Counted from the stretch's first letter, positions 16,374-25,298 are shown. The stretch: DNA of 64,000 bases from Rhodococcus sp. SBT000017 (GCF_003688915.1 NZ_REFU01000005.1:19283-83282), one strand, 5' to 3'. The notes: a model not told the origin generated them from the sequence alone. Made by a program: numbers and translations.

Positions 16374-16643
16374 TCAGTGACGGCACCAGAACGAGTCGGT
16401 CGGGATCTGCGCGCCCGGGATCCCGTTGCACCACAAGCAGGTGGTGTCGTGGTCTATACGGCCGAGAACTCCCTCGGCCTCCTCGATCAGCAGCAGCATC
16501 TCGACTACACCTGCAAGCGCCAGCGCTTCGGTGGCCCAACAACGCGCGCGCGGATCGCCGGCGGGAAGGTGTACTGCGTTGCAGATCAACGTGGTGATGA
16601 TCTGGTGATCGCTCTCGATGTCGGCTGGTAGCGGCCCGATCAT
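16374..16643 (-). CDS. Hypothetical protein with Cys pair, last of a small operon
   Basis: This 89-residue protein is acidic and helical. CLWCNG near residues 69-74 and a C-terminal CRH could bind a metal. Its ATG overlaps the stop of the upstream zinc-ribbon membrane protein gene (ATGA), so the two are coupled. No family is recognised. Position at the far end of the leftward conjugation arm suggests an accessory role only. Confidence 0.55.
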   Translation of the reverse strand: MIGPLPADIESDHQIITTLICNAVHLPAGDPRARCWATEALALAGVVEMLLLIEEAEGVLGRIDHDTTCLWCNGIPGAQIPTDSFWCRH

Positions 16644-16879
16644 CGGTATCCCCAGGTGTCTTCACGCACCGCAGCGCAATCTGGGCAGTAGGCCTCGTCG
16701 ACGTCGACGCTCCATCCGGTGATGCGGTCCTTCATCGCGACGCCGCAACCGTTGCAGGCCGCGACGTGAGCGATGTCGGCTGTTCGGTGACGTTCCGCGG
16801 CATCGATGGCCTTACCAGCGGTGACCGCGACGAACACCGACACCAACGCCCACCCCGCTACCACAGCGGCCCACATCAT
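16640..16879 (-). CDS. Small membrane protein with C-terminal zinc ribbon
   Basis: This 79-residue protein has one N-terminal transmembrane segment (about residues 3-22, AAVVAGWALVSVFVAVTAG) followed by a Cys4 cluster (CNGCG near 41-45 and CPDC near 66-69), typical of a membrane-tethered zinc ribbon. A double ATG at 16877-16879/16874-16876 leaves the start uncertain by one codon. It is coupled to the next gene by ATGA overlap. Function unknown. Confidence 0.6.
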   Translation of the reverse strand: MMWAAVVAGWALVSVFVAVTAGKAIDAAERHRTADIAHVAACNGCGVAMKDRITGWSVDVDEAYCPDCAAVREDTWGYR

Positions 16880-16913
16880 TGCGCCTCCACTTCGATTGTG
16901 GGAGCAGTCATGG

Positions 16914-17156
16914 TCAGTCTTTTCTGTAGTGACTGAACAGAGTTCGGTGGATACGCTCGGTCGTCGACTGCAGATCACCGGCCTGTTCCGAATAGTCCGA
17001 GACCGATCGGCGGTCGAGCGGGGCGCGAGCTGTTCCGTATCGAGCAATCGTGGGCCCAAGGGGTGCGGCCTGTGGTCGATCGACTGTTGTGTCGAAGTGG
17101 CGGGGGCGGTACGGGCGGCCTAGATGGCTACGACCGGCATGGGGGCCGAGATTCAT
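16914..17156 (-). CDS. Possible small basic protein (weakly supported)
   Basis: This 80-codon frame fills most of the 335-nt gap between two better genes. Its ATG has GAGAGG about 8 nt upstream, and it ends 34 nt before the zinc-ribbon gene, so it would fit the leftward operon. The product is rich in Arg and His with no recognisable domain, and codon third positions are only moderately GC-rich. It may be non-coding leader. Confidence 0.35.
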   Translation of the reverse strand: MNLGPHAGRSHLGRPYRPRHFDTTVDRPQAAPLGPTIARYGTARAPLDRRSVSDYSEQAGDLQSTTERIHRTLFSHYRKD

Positions 17157-17214
17157 TCACGTAATCCTCTCTGTGACAACGGCTGCCGCTGTTCCGTTCA
17201 GGTCGTGTTGTAGG

Positions 17215-17772
17215 TCATGAAGGGCAGGTGATGGTGGCACCGATGTAGATCCGGCCGGGGGTGTTCCAGGCGGCGGGTGTGTCGGCTGCGGCGGTGACGT
17301 CTACGCGCCCGTCCGGGTGCCAGGTGACCGCCTGGTCGGCACCTTCGATCGGTGTGGTGTGCAGTTCGGACGCGGGTAGGCCGCGGCGGGTGTTGTCGAC
17401 GGTGACGGTGTCGGTGCCGATTTCGATGTGCCAGTCGTCGATATCGAGGTGTGCGGCCGAGGCATCGGTGCAGCTCGCGTGCACTCGGTCGGCGGCGATT
17501 GCGGGTGTGATCACGCTCAGACCGCTGCGGTCGGTGCCGCCGGGGTCGGTGGTGCCGGCGACGATCGCGGCGAGGTCGAGGGCGTTGCCGGTCACCGAGA
17601 CTCCCGTCCAGGGTTGGGTGACGATCGCGGGCTGGTCATCGCTCGTCGAGCTGCAGCCTGCTGTTGCTGCGATCGCGAGTGCTGCCACCACCGGCACTGC
17701 TCTGGTGAAGCAGTGCCGGTGGGCACGATGACCGGTGCCGATGTGCACGAGTTCCGTATTGGAGTCGGTCAT
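17215..17772 (-). CDS. Exported lipoprotein in the conjugation locus
   Basis: This 185-residue protein has a lipoprotein signal: a long basic N-region, hydrophobic VVAALAIAATAG and lipobox Cys40 followed by SSTSDD. The mature part is beta-rich with two Cys. Start ATG at 17772 with GAAAGGAC upstream. It lies downstream of the membrane-anchored 218-residue protein in the leftward conjugation arm, so it may be a surface or channel-associated component. No family recognised. Confidence 0.65.
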   Translation of the reverse strand: MTDSNTELVHIGTGHRAHRHCFTRAVPVVAALAIAATAGCSSTSDDQPAIVTQPWTGVSVTGNALDLAAIVAGTTDPGGTDRSGLSVITPAIAADRVHASCTDASAAHLDIDDWHIEIGTDTVTVDNTRRGLPASELHTTPIEGADQAVTWHPDGRVDVTAAADTPAAWNTPGRIYIGATITCPS

Positions 17773-17830
17773 CGTGTGTCCTTTCGGGGTTGTGGTGGGG
17801 TCGTACTCGGTGTGTGCCGTGCTCAGCGGG

Positions 17831-17890
17831 CTATTGGAACCAGCTCAGCAGCAAGCTCGGAAGCCACCAGATCTGTTGGTAGATCCACAT
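17831..17890 (-). CDS. Candidate 19-residue Trp-rich micro-protein
   Basis: A frame too short for normal gene finders encodes MWIYQQIWWLPSLLLSWFQ, preceded by a perfect AAAGGAGG ribosome site about 14 nt upstream, rather far. It lies in the 170-nt gap between the 218-residue membrane protein and the lipoprotein genes, same strand. Composition (four Trp, otherwise hydrophobic) suggests membrane insertion. It may be real or a leader peptide; evidence is the strong ribosome site and non-random composition only. Confidence 0.4.
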   Translation of the reverse strand: MWIYQQIWWLPSLLLSWFQ

Positions 17891-17942
17891 GTCTTTTTCT
17901 CTCGCCTCCTTTCGCTGTCGTCGTTGTCGGTTGGCTAGGTGG

Positions 17943-18599
17943 TCATTGTTGGAATGTGGCGACGAACCATGTGCCGTCGAGGTTTTCGGTGGTGATGGTC
18001 TGGGTGAACGAGTTCGGGGGTTGGCCGGGCTGCAGGACTGTCATGCGGGCGAGGTGGATCGTGGCGTCGACGTCGGTGATCGCCAGGCAGTAGGTGGCCC
18101 CGGCGGGGACGGCGTCGATGTTCTGTTGAAGGCCTGCGGCATCGAGAACCGACGATGTTGGTGTCGCCAGTGCTCGTGCGGCGGCTCCGTCGCGGCGGAT
18201 GTAGTAGGCGTACTGGAACGCGCGGATCACTCCGGCACCGCTCTTCTGGTCGCCTCGTTCGGCTGCGCAGTCGCCGCCGAGGCTGGCTTGGGCGGTCGGC
18301 GTCGCCGTCGTGCTGGTAGCGGTGGTGGGTTCAGCGGAGGGCAGGTTCAGTACCGGGAGACCCGAATTCTGTTCTGGTATAGCGCTATTGACAGTGGTGG
18401 ACTCGGGTGTTGCCGTGTCGTCGGTCAGTGCAGATACACCGATTCCGGTGCCCACCGCCATCGCCACCACGACTCCTGCCACGAGTACCGGCGTACGGCG
18501 CAGTCGCCTGCGGCCGGGCTGCTTGGGCGACGTCGACGACGTAGGGGCGGCGTCGTGAAGAAGGTCGGTTACTGCGGGGTGGCGGGTGGTGTGGCGCAT
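17943..18599 (-). CDS. Membrane-anchored protein, VirB8/TcpC-like in layout
   Basis: This 218-residue protein has a cytoplasmic basic N-terminus, one transmembrane helix (about 38-58, ending VGVSALTDD), a Thr/Pro-rich linker (60-105) and a C-terminal globular domain with two Cys (about 108-218) that could be NTF2-like. This is the layout of VirB8/TcpC-type channel scaffold proteins. The same plan recurs in two genes of the rightward arm. Start ATG at 18599 with GAGGTGA. The channel role is inferred from layout and position. Confidence 0.6.
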   Translation of the reverse strand: MRHTTRHPAVTDLLHDAAPTSSTSPKQPGRRRLRRTPVLVAGVVVAMAVGTGIGVSALTDDTATPESTTVNSAIPEQNSGLPVLNLPSAEPTTATSTTATPTAQASLGGDCAAERGDQKSGAGVIRAFQYAYYIRRDGAAARALATPTSSVLDAAGLQQNIDAVPAGATYCLAITDVDATIHLARMTVLQPGQPPNSFTQTITTENLDGTWFVATFQQ

Positions 18600-18648
18600 C
18601 GGGATCGGTCACCTCGTCGTCGAGAAGAAGAATGGAACTTGGGTGGGG

Positions 18649-18744
18649 CGCTGGACCGGACCGGCCCTAGGGGGCGTGGTGCAGTCCGGTCCAGCGAATG
18701 CCGCCGGGTCCCTGTTCTGCTGCGGGAAACGGGCAACGGGACCC
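18649..18744 (-). terminator. Two inverted repeats downstream of the secreted Gly/Ala-rich protein gene
   Basis: CGCTGGACCGGA (18649-18660) pairs perfectly with 18685-18696, and GGGTCCC (18706-18712) pairs with 18738-18744. Neither has a T-tract, as is common in high-GC terminators. They sit just downstream of the leftward gene ending at 18780 and could end or attenuate its transcript before the 218-residue protein gene. Confidence 0.4.
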
Positions 18745-18779
18745 GGTGGCGGTCTCGATATCTGACCGGTGGTGCCGGA

Positions 18780-20198
18780 TCAGATGGGCAGACCGGCAAT
18801 GGCGGCGTCGATTGCCGAGCGAGCCTGATCGAACGCGGGGGCGTTCTGAGTGACTGCCGTATCGACCGCCTCGAGCACCTGGCTGCCCTCTGGCGTCGAC
18901 GCTGCCGCATCCCGAACGGTCTCGACCGCTGCGGGGGCCTGCTGGACTGCCTGATCGATCGCGTTCTGAGCCGTCTCTACAGCCTGTGCAGCCCCCGGAA
19001 CTGACGTGGTGATGTCGGCCAGCGGTGCAGGGGTTGCCGACGGCGCAGGGGCGGCCTCGGGCGCGGGTGCCGGCAAGGGTGCAGGTTCCTCGATGACGGC
19101 GTTCTCACCGCCGGCGGCTGCGGCACCGATCAACGCACCCACACCAGCGCCGACTGCGGTGGTGGTGGCCACGACCGGCGCGGCGATCGCTGCGCCGACG
19201 CCAGCACCGGCGAGAGCCGCGGCACCCGGCACGAAGACGTAACCGACCGGACCGGCCCACACGATCGCGGGCGTGAGCACTGGGGTGGCTGCGACTCCCA
19301 GTCCTGCGCCGATTGCAGCGCCACCCGCGGTGATCGCAGCTCCGGGGACGAGACCGACGGCGAATCCGGCGGCGGCACCGGTCAGTGCGCCGGCCGCGGT
19401 GCCGGCCGCGAGACGGTCGGCTTGTGGTGCGTCGGCGAGACCGGCGTTCATCAGAGCGTTGGCACCGTCGGCCTGGATTGCCTGGGTGGTGTTGTTGAAC
19501 TGGTCGGCGAACACCGGGTCCACGAAATCTGGACGTGCGTAGGCGGTTCCGCCGATGATCACTGTGTTCTCCGGTGCTTTGACCGGACGGATGACTTTCT
19601 TCTGCACCGTCGGAATCGGTGCCGGTGCGGGCTCGGGTGCAGGGCCGGCGTCCGGGACGTCGGTGGTCACTGTCGGCGCGGTGGGCGCGGTGGGTGCGGC
19701 GTAGTAGGCCGTGTCGTAGTCGGCGGCGTAGGAATCGCTGCTGTAGTCGGTGTTGTAGGACCGGTAGCCGTATTCCTGAACGGTGGGGGATGCGGTGTAG
19801 CCCGGCAGGTAGTTCTGGTTTTGGGCCGGAATGATTTCCGGCTCCGGAGCCGGTGCGGGTGCGGGTGCGGGGTTGCCGCCTCCGGTCACTCCACCTTGAC
19901 CGCTGTTCCCTCCGGTGACTCCGCCCTGGCCGGCGTTGCCGCCGGTGACTCCGCCCTGGCCGGGATCGGCAGAGGCGACGGGGGCCAGAACGAGACCGGC
20001 CGCGGTGGCGGCGGCGGCGACCAACATCGCCACACCGACGTGAGAGGCCGGTCGTCGACGATGCCGGCCGACTGCGGGTCGGGGTCGAGGGAGTTCGTCG
20101 CGGAAATGGTGGCGACCGTCTGCTGCGGTTCGCTCGTCGACGCGGTCAGCCGATCGTGTCGACGTCGGTGAGGCGGTGGTAGCTGTCGGTGGTTGCAT
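18780..20198 (-). CDS. Secreted Ala/Gly/Pro-rich protein with GQGGVTGGN repeats
   Basis: This 472-residue protein has an N-terminal arginine-rich region and a hydrophobic export segment ending VASADP, then three tandem copies of G-Q-G-G-V-T-G-G-x (about 78-105), a Pro/Ala linker, a Tyr-rich stretch and a long Gly/Ala hydrophobic middle (about 265-365) that could insert in or cross the cell envelope. Pro/Ala repeats and an amphipathic tail follow. The ATG at 20198 is the first supported start. Surface or channel component of the conjugation machine is a guess from position; no family is recognised. Confidence 0.6.
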   Translation of the reverse strand: MQPPTATTASPTSTRSADRVDERTAADGRHHFRDELPRPRPAVGRHRRRPASHVGVAMLVAAAATAAGLVLAPVASADPGQGGVTGGNAGQGGVTGGNSGQGGVTGGGNPAPAPAPAPEPEIIPAQNQNYLPGYTASPTVQEYGYRSYNTDYSSDSYAADYDTAYYAAPTAPTAPTVTTDVPDAGPAPEPAPAPIPTVQKKVIRPVKAPENTVIIGGTAYARPDFVDPVFADQFNNTTQAIQADGANALMNAGLADAPQADRLAAGTAAGALTGAAAGFAVGLVPGAAITAGGAAIGAGLGVAATPVLTPAIVWAGPVGYVFVPGAAALAGAGVGAAIAAPVVATTTAVGAGVGALIGAAAAGGENAVIEEPAPLPAPAPEAAPAPSATPAPLADITTSVPGAAQAVETAQNAIDQAVQQAPAAVETVRDAAASTPEGSQVLEAVDTAVTQNAPAFDQARSAIDAAIAGLPI

Positions 20199-20293
20199 GG
20201 GTATCGAATGTCCCTTCTGGACAGGGTTGTTCGTCGTGGGTGACCACCATCGACAGCGAGAGCTATCGCCTCCGCCTCGGGTGGTCGACCGAA

Positions 20294-20494
20294 TCAGTCC
20301 ATCGCCGCCCGTTCCTGCAGCACGGCGCACGTTCCCTCGTATCGCGTCGTAGCTACCGCGTTCAGGTCGGTGGCGTCGTGATCAGCGAGAGGGATCACGA
20401 CGTCTCCGATCAGAACGGAGCCCTCAGGGTTGTCGATTGGCCGCACGATGCTGCGCGGCGCGCGCTGTGAGTGGGGCGTGCTCGGCTGGGTCAT
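20294..20494 (-). CDS. Small hypothetical protein coupled to the MinD-like ATPase gene
   Basis: This 66-residue soluble protein (IVRPIDNPEGSVLIGDVVIP in the middle) has an ATG that overlaps the MinD-like stop codon as ATGA, which makes the reading frame credible despite its size. No recognised domain. It likely works with the ATPase or the secreted protein encoded next. Confidence 0.6.
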   Translation of the reverse strand: MTQPSTPHSQRAPRSIVRPIDNPEGSVLIGDVVIPLADHDATDLNAVATTRYEGTCAVLQERAAMD

Positions 20495-21927
20495 GTCGTC
20501 CTCGGTCCGGTCAGCGCGGTGATGACGTGTGCTCCCAGACGCGTCAGTGCATCTCGGGTGGGAAGAGCGAGACTGGCGGAGGTGATCGGCTGGCCGGAGG
20601 CGAAGACCGGCTCGTACGGCATGCGGAGCACGACCTCGATGCCGTCGCCTCGGGTGAGCTGTTCGATCTGGTCGGCTTCGATGTCCGGGGTGTCTCCTGG
20701 TCCGTCGGTGATGATCACCATGACCCCGGCGAGCCCGTGGGGTCGGCGGGCCGCGATACGCCCGATCATGCGGCGAGCGACCGCGACGACGTCGGCGCGG
20801 AGCGGTACCGGAATGAGTACGACCTGAGCCGTCGCGACTGCCCACTGCCAGCGGCCGGCGTTCTCTCCGTTGCCGGTATCGACAACCAGCAGATCCCGAA
20901 ACTGCGACAACAGCGTGGCCAGTGCGTCGGAGTCGTCGAAGCCGAGGTCGAACCCGACATCGTCGCGTCCGATGAGAACGTCCTCACCGGACGGTTGACG
21001 CGTCAAGTAACGGCTCAACATCGCCGAGGTGATCGCCCCGCCGGTGTTCTCGTGCAGGTCGAGCAAGCCGACCGTGTCGTAGTTCGGATGACCTGGGGTG
21101 ACGATCCGGTCGGCGAACGAGTTGTTCGACTCCCCCAGATCGACCGCGGCAACGGTTCCCGGTCCACGGTGGGTCGCCATCTGAGAGGCGAGAGCCAAGC
21201 TGAGCGGGGTCTTGCCGACCCCGCCTTTGACGTTGATCACTGAGACAACCGCCCTGTCCGGGACCGGGCCGGAGATCGTCGACTCCGCTGCCCGTACGCC
21301 TTGCTCGTCGACACTGGCTGTGAGCTTGAGTCCGAGGGCCGCGTTGAGCCGCCCCCGCATTCCCCGGCGCGCAGGGCCTGTCGGCACCACGCCTCGAAGG
21401 CTTGCTGCCGACGCCTGCGGTGCGGTGCCGATGGTGTCGTGGTGTGGGGAGTAGCGCTCCGAAGTCGGGCGCGGTTGGCGCGTTGCGGGCCGACGGTCGG
21501 AGTCCTCGCTGTCGAAACGTCGTCGCGGTGCCTCGTGCGGTGGTGGCTCAGGGTCGGGAGGTGGAGCGTCGCCGGGGACGCGCACCACCGATGAGGGGCG
21601 CGAGGCGGGGCGGGTGGCTGCGGTACCCATCCCGGTGGTGGCTGGCTCTCGATGTTCGGACAGACCCGTGGCGACGGTGCGCACGCTCTGGTCGGGGTCG
21701 ACTTCCACACGCACCGGTGCGGTCTCGGGTCCAGCGTCGATCTCCAACGTCACCGTCGTGCCCGTTGCACGCGCTTGAGCGTTCGCGTGCTCGAACACCG
21801 CTGTCATCAGTGCGTCGTTGTCCGCGCCGCGTAGATCGACACTCGGTTGTGGCCCGTCGAGAACTTGGGCTGTCGCGTGCAGACCCGATGAGTCGATGGC
21901 GACCCTGATCGGTGTTGCTGTCATCAC
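20491..21927 (-). CDS. MinD/ParA-like ATPase of the conjugation locus
   Basis: This 478-residue protein has a C-terminal MinD/ParA-type ATPase (about 225-478) with deviant Walker A KGGVGKT (234-240) and LLVVDTGNGEN as the switch/Walker B segment. The N-terminal about 85 residues form a separate beta-rich domain, then a 130-residue disordered linker rich in Arg and Pro. This plan resembles MinD-like ATPases that accompany actinobacterial secretion and conjugation systems rather than partition ParA, and a true ParA is present at 47829. It is coupled on both sides by ATGA overlaps, so it works in the same unit as the FtsK-type ATPase. Confidence 0.75.
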   Translation of the reverse strand: MMTATPIRVAIDSSGLHATAQVLDGPQPSVDLRGADNDALMTAVFEHANAQARATGTTVTLEIDAGPETAPVRVEVDPDQSVRTVATGLSEHREPATTGMGTAATRPASRPSSVVRVPGDAPPPDPEPPPHEAPRRRFDSEDSDRRPATRQPRPTSERYSPHHDTIGTAPQASAASLRGVVPTGPARRGMRGRLNAALGLKLTASVDEQGVRAAESTISGPVPDRAVVSVINVKGGVGKTPLSLALASQMATHRGPGTVAAVDLGESNNSFADRIVTPGHPNYDTVGLLDLHENTGGAITSAMLSRYLTRQPSGEDVLIGRDDVGFDLGFDDSDALATLLSQFRDLLVVDTGNGENAGRWQWAVATAQVVLIPVPLRADVVAVARRMIGRIAARRPHGLAGVMVIITDGPGDTPDIEADQIEQLTRGDGIEVVLRMPYEPVFASGQPITSASLALPTRDALTRLGAHVITALTGPRTT

Positions 21928-22280
21928 GAGGCCACCGACTCCCCGATCCCGCCGTCGAGTTCACCGAGCAGCTCGCGCACCAACTGCTCCAGATCGGACA
22001 GGGGTGCAAGGTTGGCGTCTTTCTCTTCGCCGTCGGGCAGTAGGTCGATCAGGGCTCGGCGACGTTCGATCCCCGCGCGCAGTTCCTCGAGCCGTGGTGT
22101 GGAGATGGTGTCGCCGTCGGGGCTCAGGTTACGAAGCCATTCCGGTGCCGACTTGCGCAGCGCGGCACCGAACGCCTTGATCAACGGATCGGAGCGTCCC
22201 TTGGTGACGAAGGGCGCGTTGATGGTGTCGATGTCTTCACGGTTGAGGAGTACTGCTCGTTCGATCTGTCGTGCGGCCAT
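21924..22280 (-). CDS. Hypothetical helical protein between FtsK-type and MinD-like genes
   Basis: This 118-residue, largely helical, charged protein has no membrane segment. Its stop overlaps the MinD-like start (ATGA) and it follows the FtsK-type gene by 69 nt, so it belongs to the leftward conjugation operon. Start ATG at 22280 with AAAGGC. It may be an adaptor between the two ATPases; no family recognised. Confidence 0.65.
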   Translation of the reverse strand: MAARQIERAVLLNREDIDTINAPFVTKGRSDPLIKAFGAALRKSAPEWLRNLSPDGDTISTPRLEELRAGIERRRALIDLLPDGEEKDANLAPLSDLEQLVRELLGELDGGIGESVAS

Positions 22281-22349
22281 TGTTGGGTGCCTTTCTCGGT
22301 TTTCAACTGGATGGGTGTGCGGGTGACCCGTGAGGGTCGGTCGGTGGGA

Positions 22350-24785
22350 TCAGGTGGGGGTCGGGTCGAGTTCGGGGGCGGCGAGCATGACGGTGTCGAG
22401 GCCGCTGTAGGTGATGACATCGACTGTCCGGCGGGAACCACCGGACTCGGCGGCCACCTGCACGCGCACTTCGCCTTCGTCCTCGACCCGGTACCCCGAC
22501 TCGCGGCCCGACCGGACAACAGGTCGCACGACGTCGACTGCGAGAACGTCGACAACGCGCGGCTCGGCGCTTCCGGGTAGCTCGAGCACGATCGACATTC
22601 CCGGCTCCAGGCTGTCGACAGCGACGCCGTCTGCGATGGAATCAGCCAGCGCGTAGCGGCCCTCGATCTCAGCGCGGGACGTGCCGGCCGTGACCGCGAT
22701 TGGCTCATGCACATCGGCACCCATCACCTCGACGAGCGCGTGCTCGTCGGCGAGGTAGACCGCCAGCTCATCGGAGAAGCAATACACCGGGGCGTCCGAG
22801 TCGGGGAGCAGCGAGTCCACCGCCGAGAGGTGTTCGGCGCTGAGCTTCCCGCGCACCGCCGAGTGCGTGTCGACGCTGGGGGTGAACCACACCTGTCCGA
22901 CCGCCGGTTCCCCACCGACGCCGACAGTTCCGCGCCCTGCGATGGACGTATCGACACCGTCACCTGCCGACGCGATGGCCCAGACCATGATGTTTCCGTC
23001 GGTGCTCATCCGTCCAAGCGATGCGCGGGACTGGAAGTTGTCGCGCACGCCGCCGGCGTCCTTACCGAACAGTTGCGCGTCGGGGCGCTGCACACCGAGT
23101 CCGAGCCGGATTCCGGTCGAGCGAGCCAAGGCGACCAGCTGCCCGATCCGGCCCAATGGGTCGGCGCGTTTGATGATCTCTTTCTCCATGTCGTTGCCGT
23201 TGGCTTTCAGGTGCGACCAGGCAGCGGAAAGGATGAAGAACTCGTCGAGGATCACCACGAGCGGCGGCATTTCACCGCCGTCGATGCGGTGCTTCTGCAT
23301 GTAGCGGGTCCGGGTGATCATCTCCGCATACAGCGCTTCGATCAGTAGCGCTGCGCGCAGAGCGTCGAAGACGACCGCGGCGACACCTCGGTAGCCGAGG
23401 AACTGGTGTAGTTCGATCCGTTTGGGATCGACCAGGATCGAGGCCACCCCGCGCAGCGACAGCTCGGTGATCAAGGTTGTCAGAAGAACGGTCTTGCCAC
23501 CACCGGTCGGGCCGACGACGAGCATGTGTGGGGCGTTCGACTTCGAGGATATGTTCCAGTACGCGACAACCAGTTCGTCGTCCACTTCGGCAGTGGCATA
23601 AGGGATGTGCATGCGCCGACCGGACAGTGCCGTCGCCTTGCTCAGCGACAGTGCACCGGATTTCCCGTCCGCCCCGCTCGATGCGCCAGCGCCGAGGGCA
23701 GCCTCTCCCAAGGGCCACGCCAGATCCTGCGGTCCGATTCCTCGGTCGTCGAGAGCAGGCACCGGAAGCTGCGACGCCATGACTGCGGCGCGGTGCAGGA
23801 TCATCGTCGGCAACGGTGCACGTAGCGCCACTGTGATGGCCGGGCGATCCTTGAGCCACTGCACCCGCCACAGTTGTCCGGACGGGTGGTCACCGAGCGC
23901 TTCCAGTAACGAGCCGGTCAGTTTGCTGCGGTTTGCCTTGTCGCCGGAGGCGAAGGTCCGCTTGTAGGAAATCTCGAATCCGACGTCGTCGCCGTCCTCG
24001 CCCGTATCGGTGACCGAGACATGGACATCTTTGAGTGTTTTTCCGTCGCTGAACAGGTCGGCGATCATGATGTGTCGCTCGCTGCGCAGGTCCGGTGCGA
24101 TCAGTGTTCGGGTGATCGAGATCGACGCCTTTGCCGCCGCATAGTCGACACGGTATTCCCACTGCCCCATGGTCGCCCATGCTTCGCTGCGGCCACCGGT
24201 CCAACTGCTCAGGCGACCACCGACGACGATGTCGACCACGGCAACGGCACGTGCTCGTGCTCGTGTCTCGGGCGGGACACCGTCGTACAGCGAGGACACC
24301 GCTGTACGAAGTCGGGTGAGCCTGCTTTCGTCGATCACAGTTCCGGGGGACAAGGCCAGCTGTGCACGCGGTGTCGAATGACGAGAGGTTCTCGGAGCCA
24401 ACCGAATCGAGCTTGGCGCAGCGCCTGTTGTTTGGGCGCAGACCGCAGCGAACACTCGCCGGTGGCGACGGCGGACCATGCGCACTGCATCGAAGGACGC
24501 CGCGATCGCCACGACCGCGATCAACCGTGATCGCATCTCGATCAAGGTTTCAGCGAGCGTGGTCGAACCGGGATACATGTCGGTGATGTTGGGGGTTGTC
24601 AGCACATTCGGTGCCCACCACACCAACACCGCGAGCCCGGCCGCGAATGCAGACAGCGGAACGAACGGGCGAATCCAACTCGGCTCTTTGCTGTCGGTGG
24701 ACGTGGAGCGCGAGCTGGCCGGGCCGCGCTTCTGGTCACCGAACAGGTCCTGAAAGAACGCGCCCACTGGGTCCTTCGATGCCAT
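22350..24785 (-). CDS. FtsK/SpoIIIE-type DNA translocase, probable coupling protein
   Basis: This 811-residue membrane ATPase has two hydrophobic segments near the N-terminus (about 38-62 and 85-105), then an intermediate domain and an FtsK-type motor with Walker A GPTGGGKT (425-432) and Walker B PPLVVILDEF (about 510-520). The C-terminal 150 residues are a beta-rich extension. The layout fits TcpA-like coupling proteins that pump plasmid DNA in Gram-positive conjugation. Start ATG at 24785 with AGAGGAG 6-7 nt upstream. It is the first gene of the leftward arm, facing the 1.1-kb repeat-rich centre. Confidence 0.82.
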   Translation of the reverse strand: MASKDPVGAFFQDLFGDQKRGPASSRSTSTDSKEPSWIRPFVPLSAFAAGLAVLVWWAPNVLTTPNITDMYPGSTTLAETLIEMRSRLIAVVAIAASFDAVRMVRRRHRRVFAAVCAQTTGAAPSSIRLAPRTSRHSTPRAQLALSPGTVIDESRLTRLRTAVSSLYDGVPPETRARARAVAVVDIVVGGRLSSWTGGRSEAWATMGQWEYRVDYAAAKASISITRTLIAPDLRSERHIMIADLFSDGKTLKDVHVSVTDTGEDGDDVGFEISYKRTFASGDKANRSKLTGSLLEALGDHPSGQLWRVQWLKDRPAITVALRAPLPTMILHRAAVMASQLPVPALDDRGIGPQDLAWPLGEAALGAGASSGADGKSGALSLSKATALSGRRMHIPYATAEVDDELVVAYWNISSKSNAPHMLVVGPTGGGKTVLLTTLITELSLRGVASILVDPKRIELHQFLGYRGVAAVVFDALRAALLIEALYAEMITRTRYMQKHRIDGGEMPPLVVILDEFFILSAAWSHLKANGNDMEKEIIKRADPLGRIGQLVALARSTGIRLGLGVQRPDAQLFGKDAGGVRDNFQSRASLGRMSTDGNIMVWAIASAGDGVDTSIAGRGTVGVGGEPAVGQVWFTPSVDTHSAVRGKLSAEHLSAVDSLLPDSDAPVYCFSDELAVYLADEHALVEVMGADVHEPIAVTAGTSRAEIEGRYALADSIADGVAVDSLEPGMSIVLELPGSAEPRVVDVLAVDVVRPVVRSGRESGYRVEDEGEVRVQVAAESGGSRRTVDVITYSGLDTVMLAAPELDPTPT

Positions 24786-24891
24786 GCCCCGCTCCTCTCT
24801 CGAATCTCGCAACCGAACCGCTGGGCCACATCCGGGCGTGTCCGCGCGGATCATCGAACTTGGGCACCAGTGAAACCGCAAAGCAACTCGA

Positions 24892-24927
24892 CACCAAGAA
24901 CGTGTGCACGCGGTCGGGCGTGTCGCG
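24892..24927 (-). repeat. Left copy of 36-bp inverted repeat, promoter side of leftward arm
   Basis: Matches the complement of 25809-25844 at 35 of 36 positions. Seen from the FtsK-type gene it lies about 107 bp upstream of the start, in the same orientation as the right copy has to its own gene. This suggests one regulator or promoter element duplicated to serve both divergent arms. Confidence 0.7.
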
Positions 24928-25254
24928 GTCTTCGCTACCGCAACGGGTAGGGCGAACCTGCCTTTGCAGAACGCTTTTCGGTCGTCTCGTTCAGGTGTGC
25001 ACACCGCGTCCGCACGGCGGTGCACACGCTGGGTGCGTGATGGAAATACATGCGGTCAGATGGGGGTGCACATGTGGTGCGCACACCGCCTGCCCCAGTT
25101 CGCGACACACCGATTTCAGGGTTGAGCGAGCCCGTGGCAGGCACCGAACGCACCCATGCTGCGCAGTCGGACGTACCCTTGGCGACACCTCGGCTGACCC
25201 CCTGCTGACCTGGGTATTGCCCAAAGGGGTTGCGCGAGCGCTGTTTTGGAATTA

Positions 25255-25298
25255 CACTCCCCCCAAGGAACGCCGGGGGGAGTGACCCCCGAAGGGGG
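25255..25298. repeat. GC-rich nested hairpins, candidate oriT core
   Basis: CACTCCCCCC (25255-25264) pairs perfectly with GGGGGGAGTG (25275-25284) around a 10-nt loop, and CCCCC-GAA-GGGGG follows at 25286-25298. Such adjacent hairpins are common at transfer origins next to the nick site and also in rho-independent-like structures. No gene ends nearby, so a terminator is less likely. The oriT reading is inference. Confidence 0.4.

Noticed and set aside
17889..19004. Rightward 371-codon frame
   Set aside because: Covers the complement of two leftward genes with clear signal or membrane segments; composition is Arg/Gly/Cys-rich as expected of a shadow frame.
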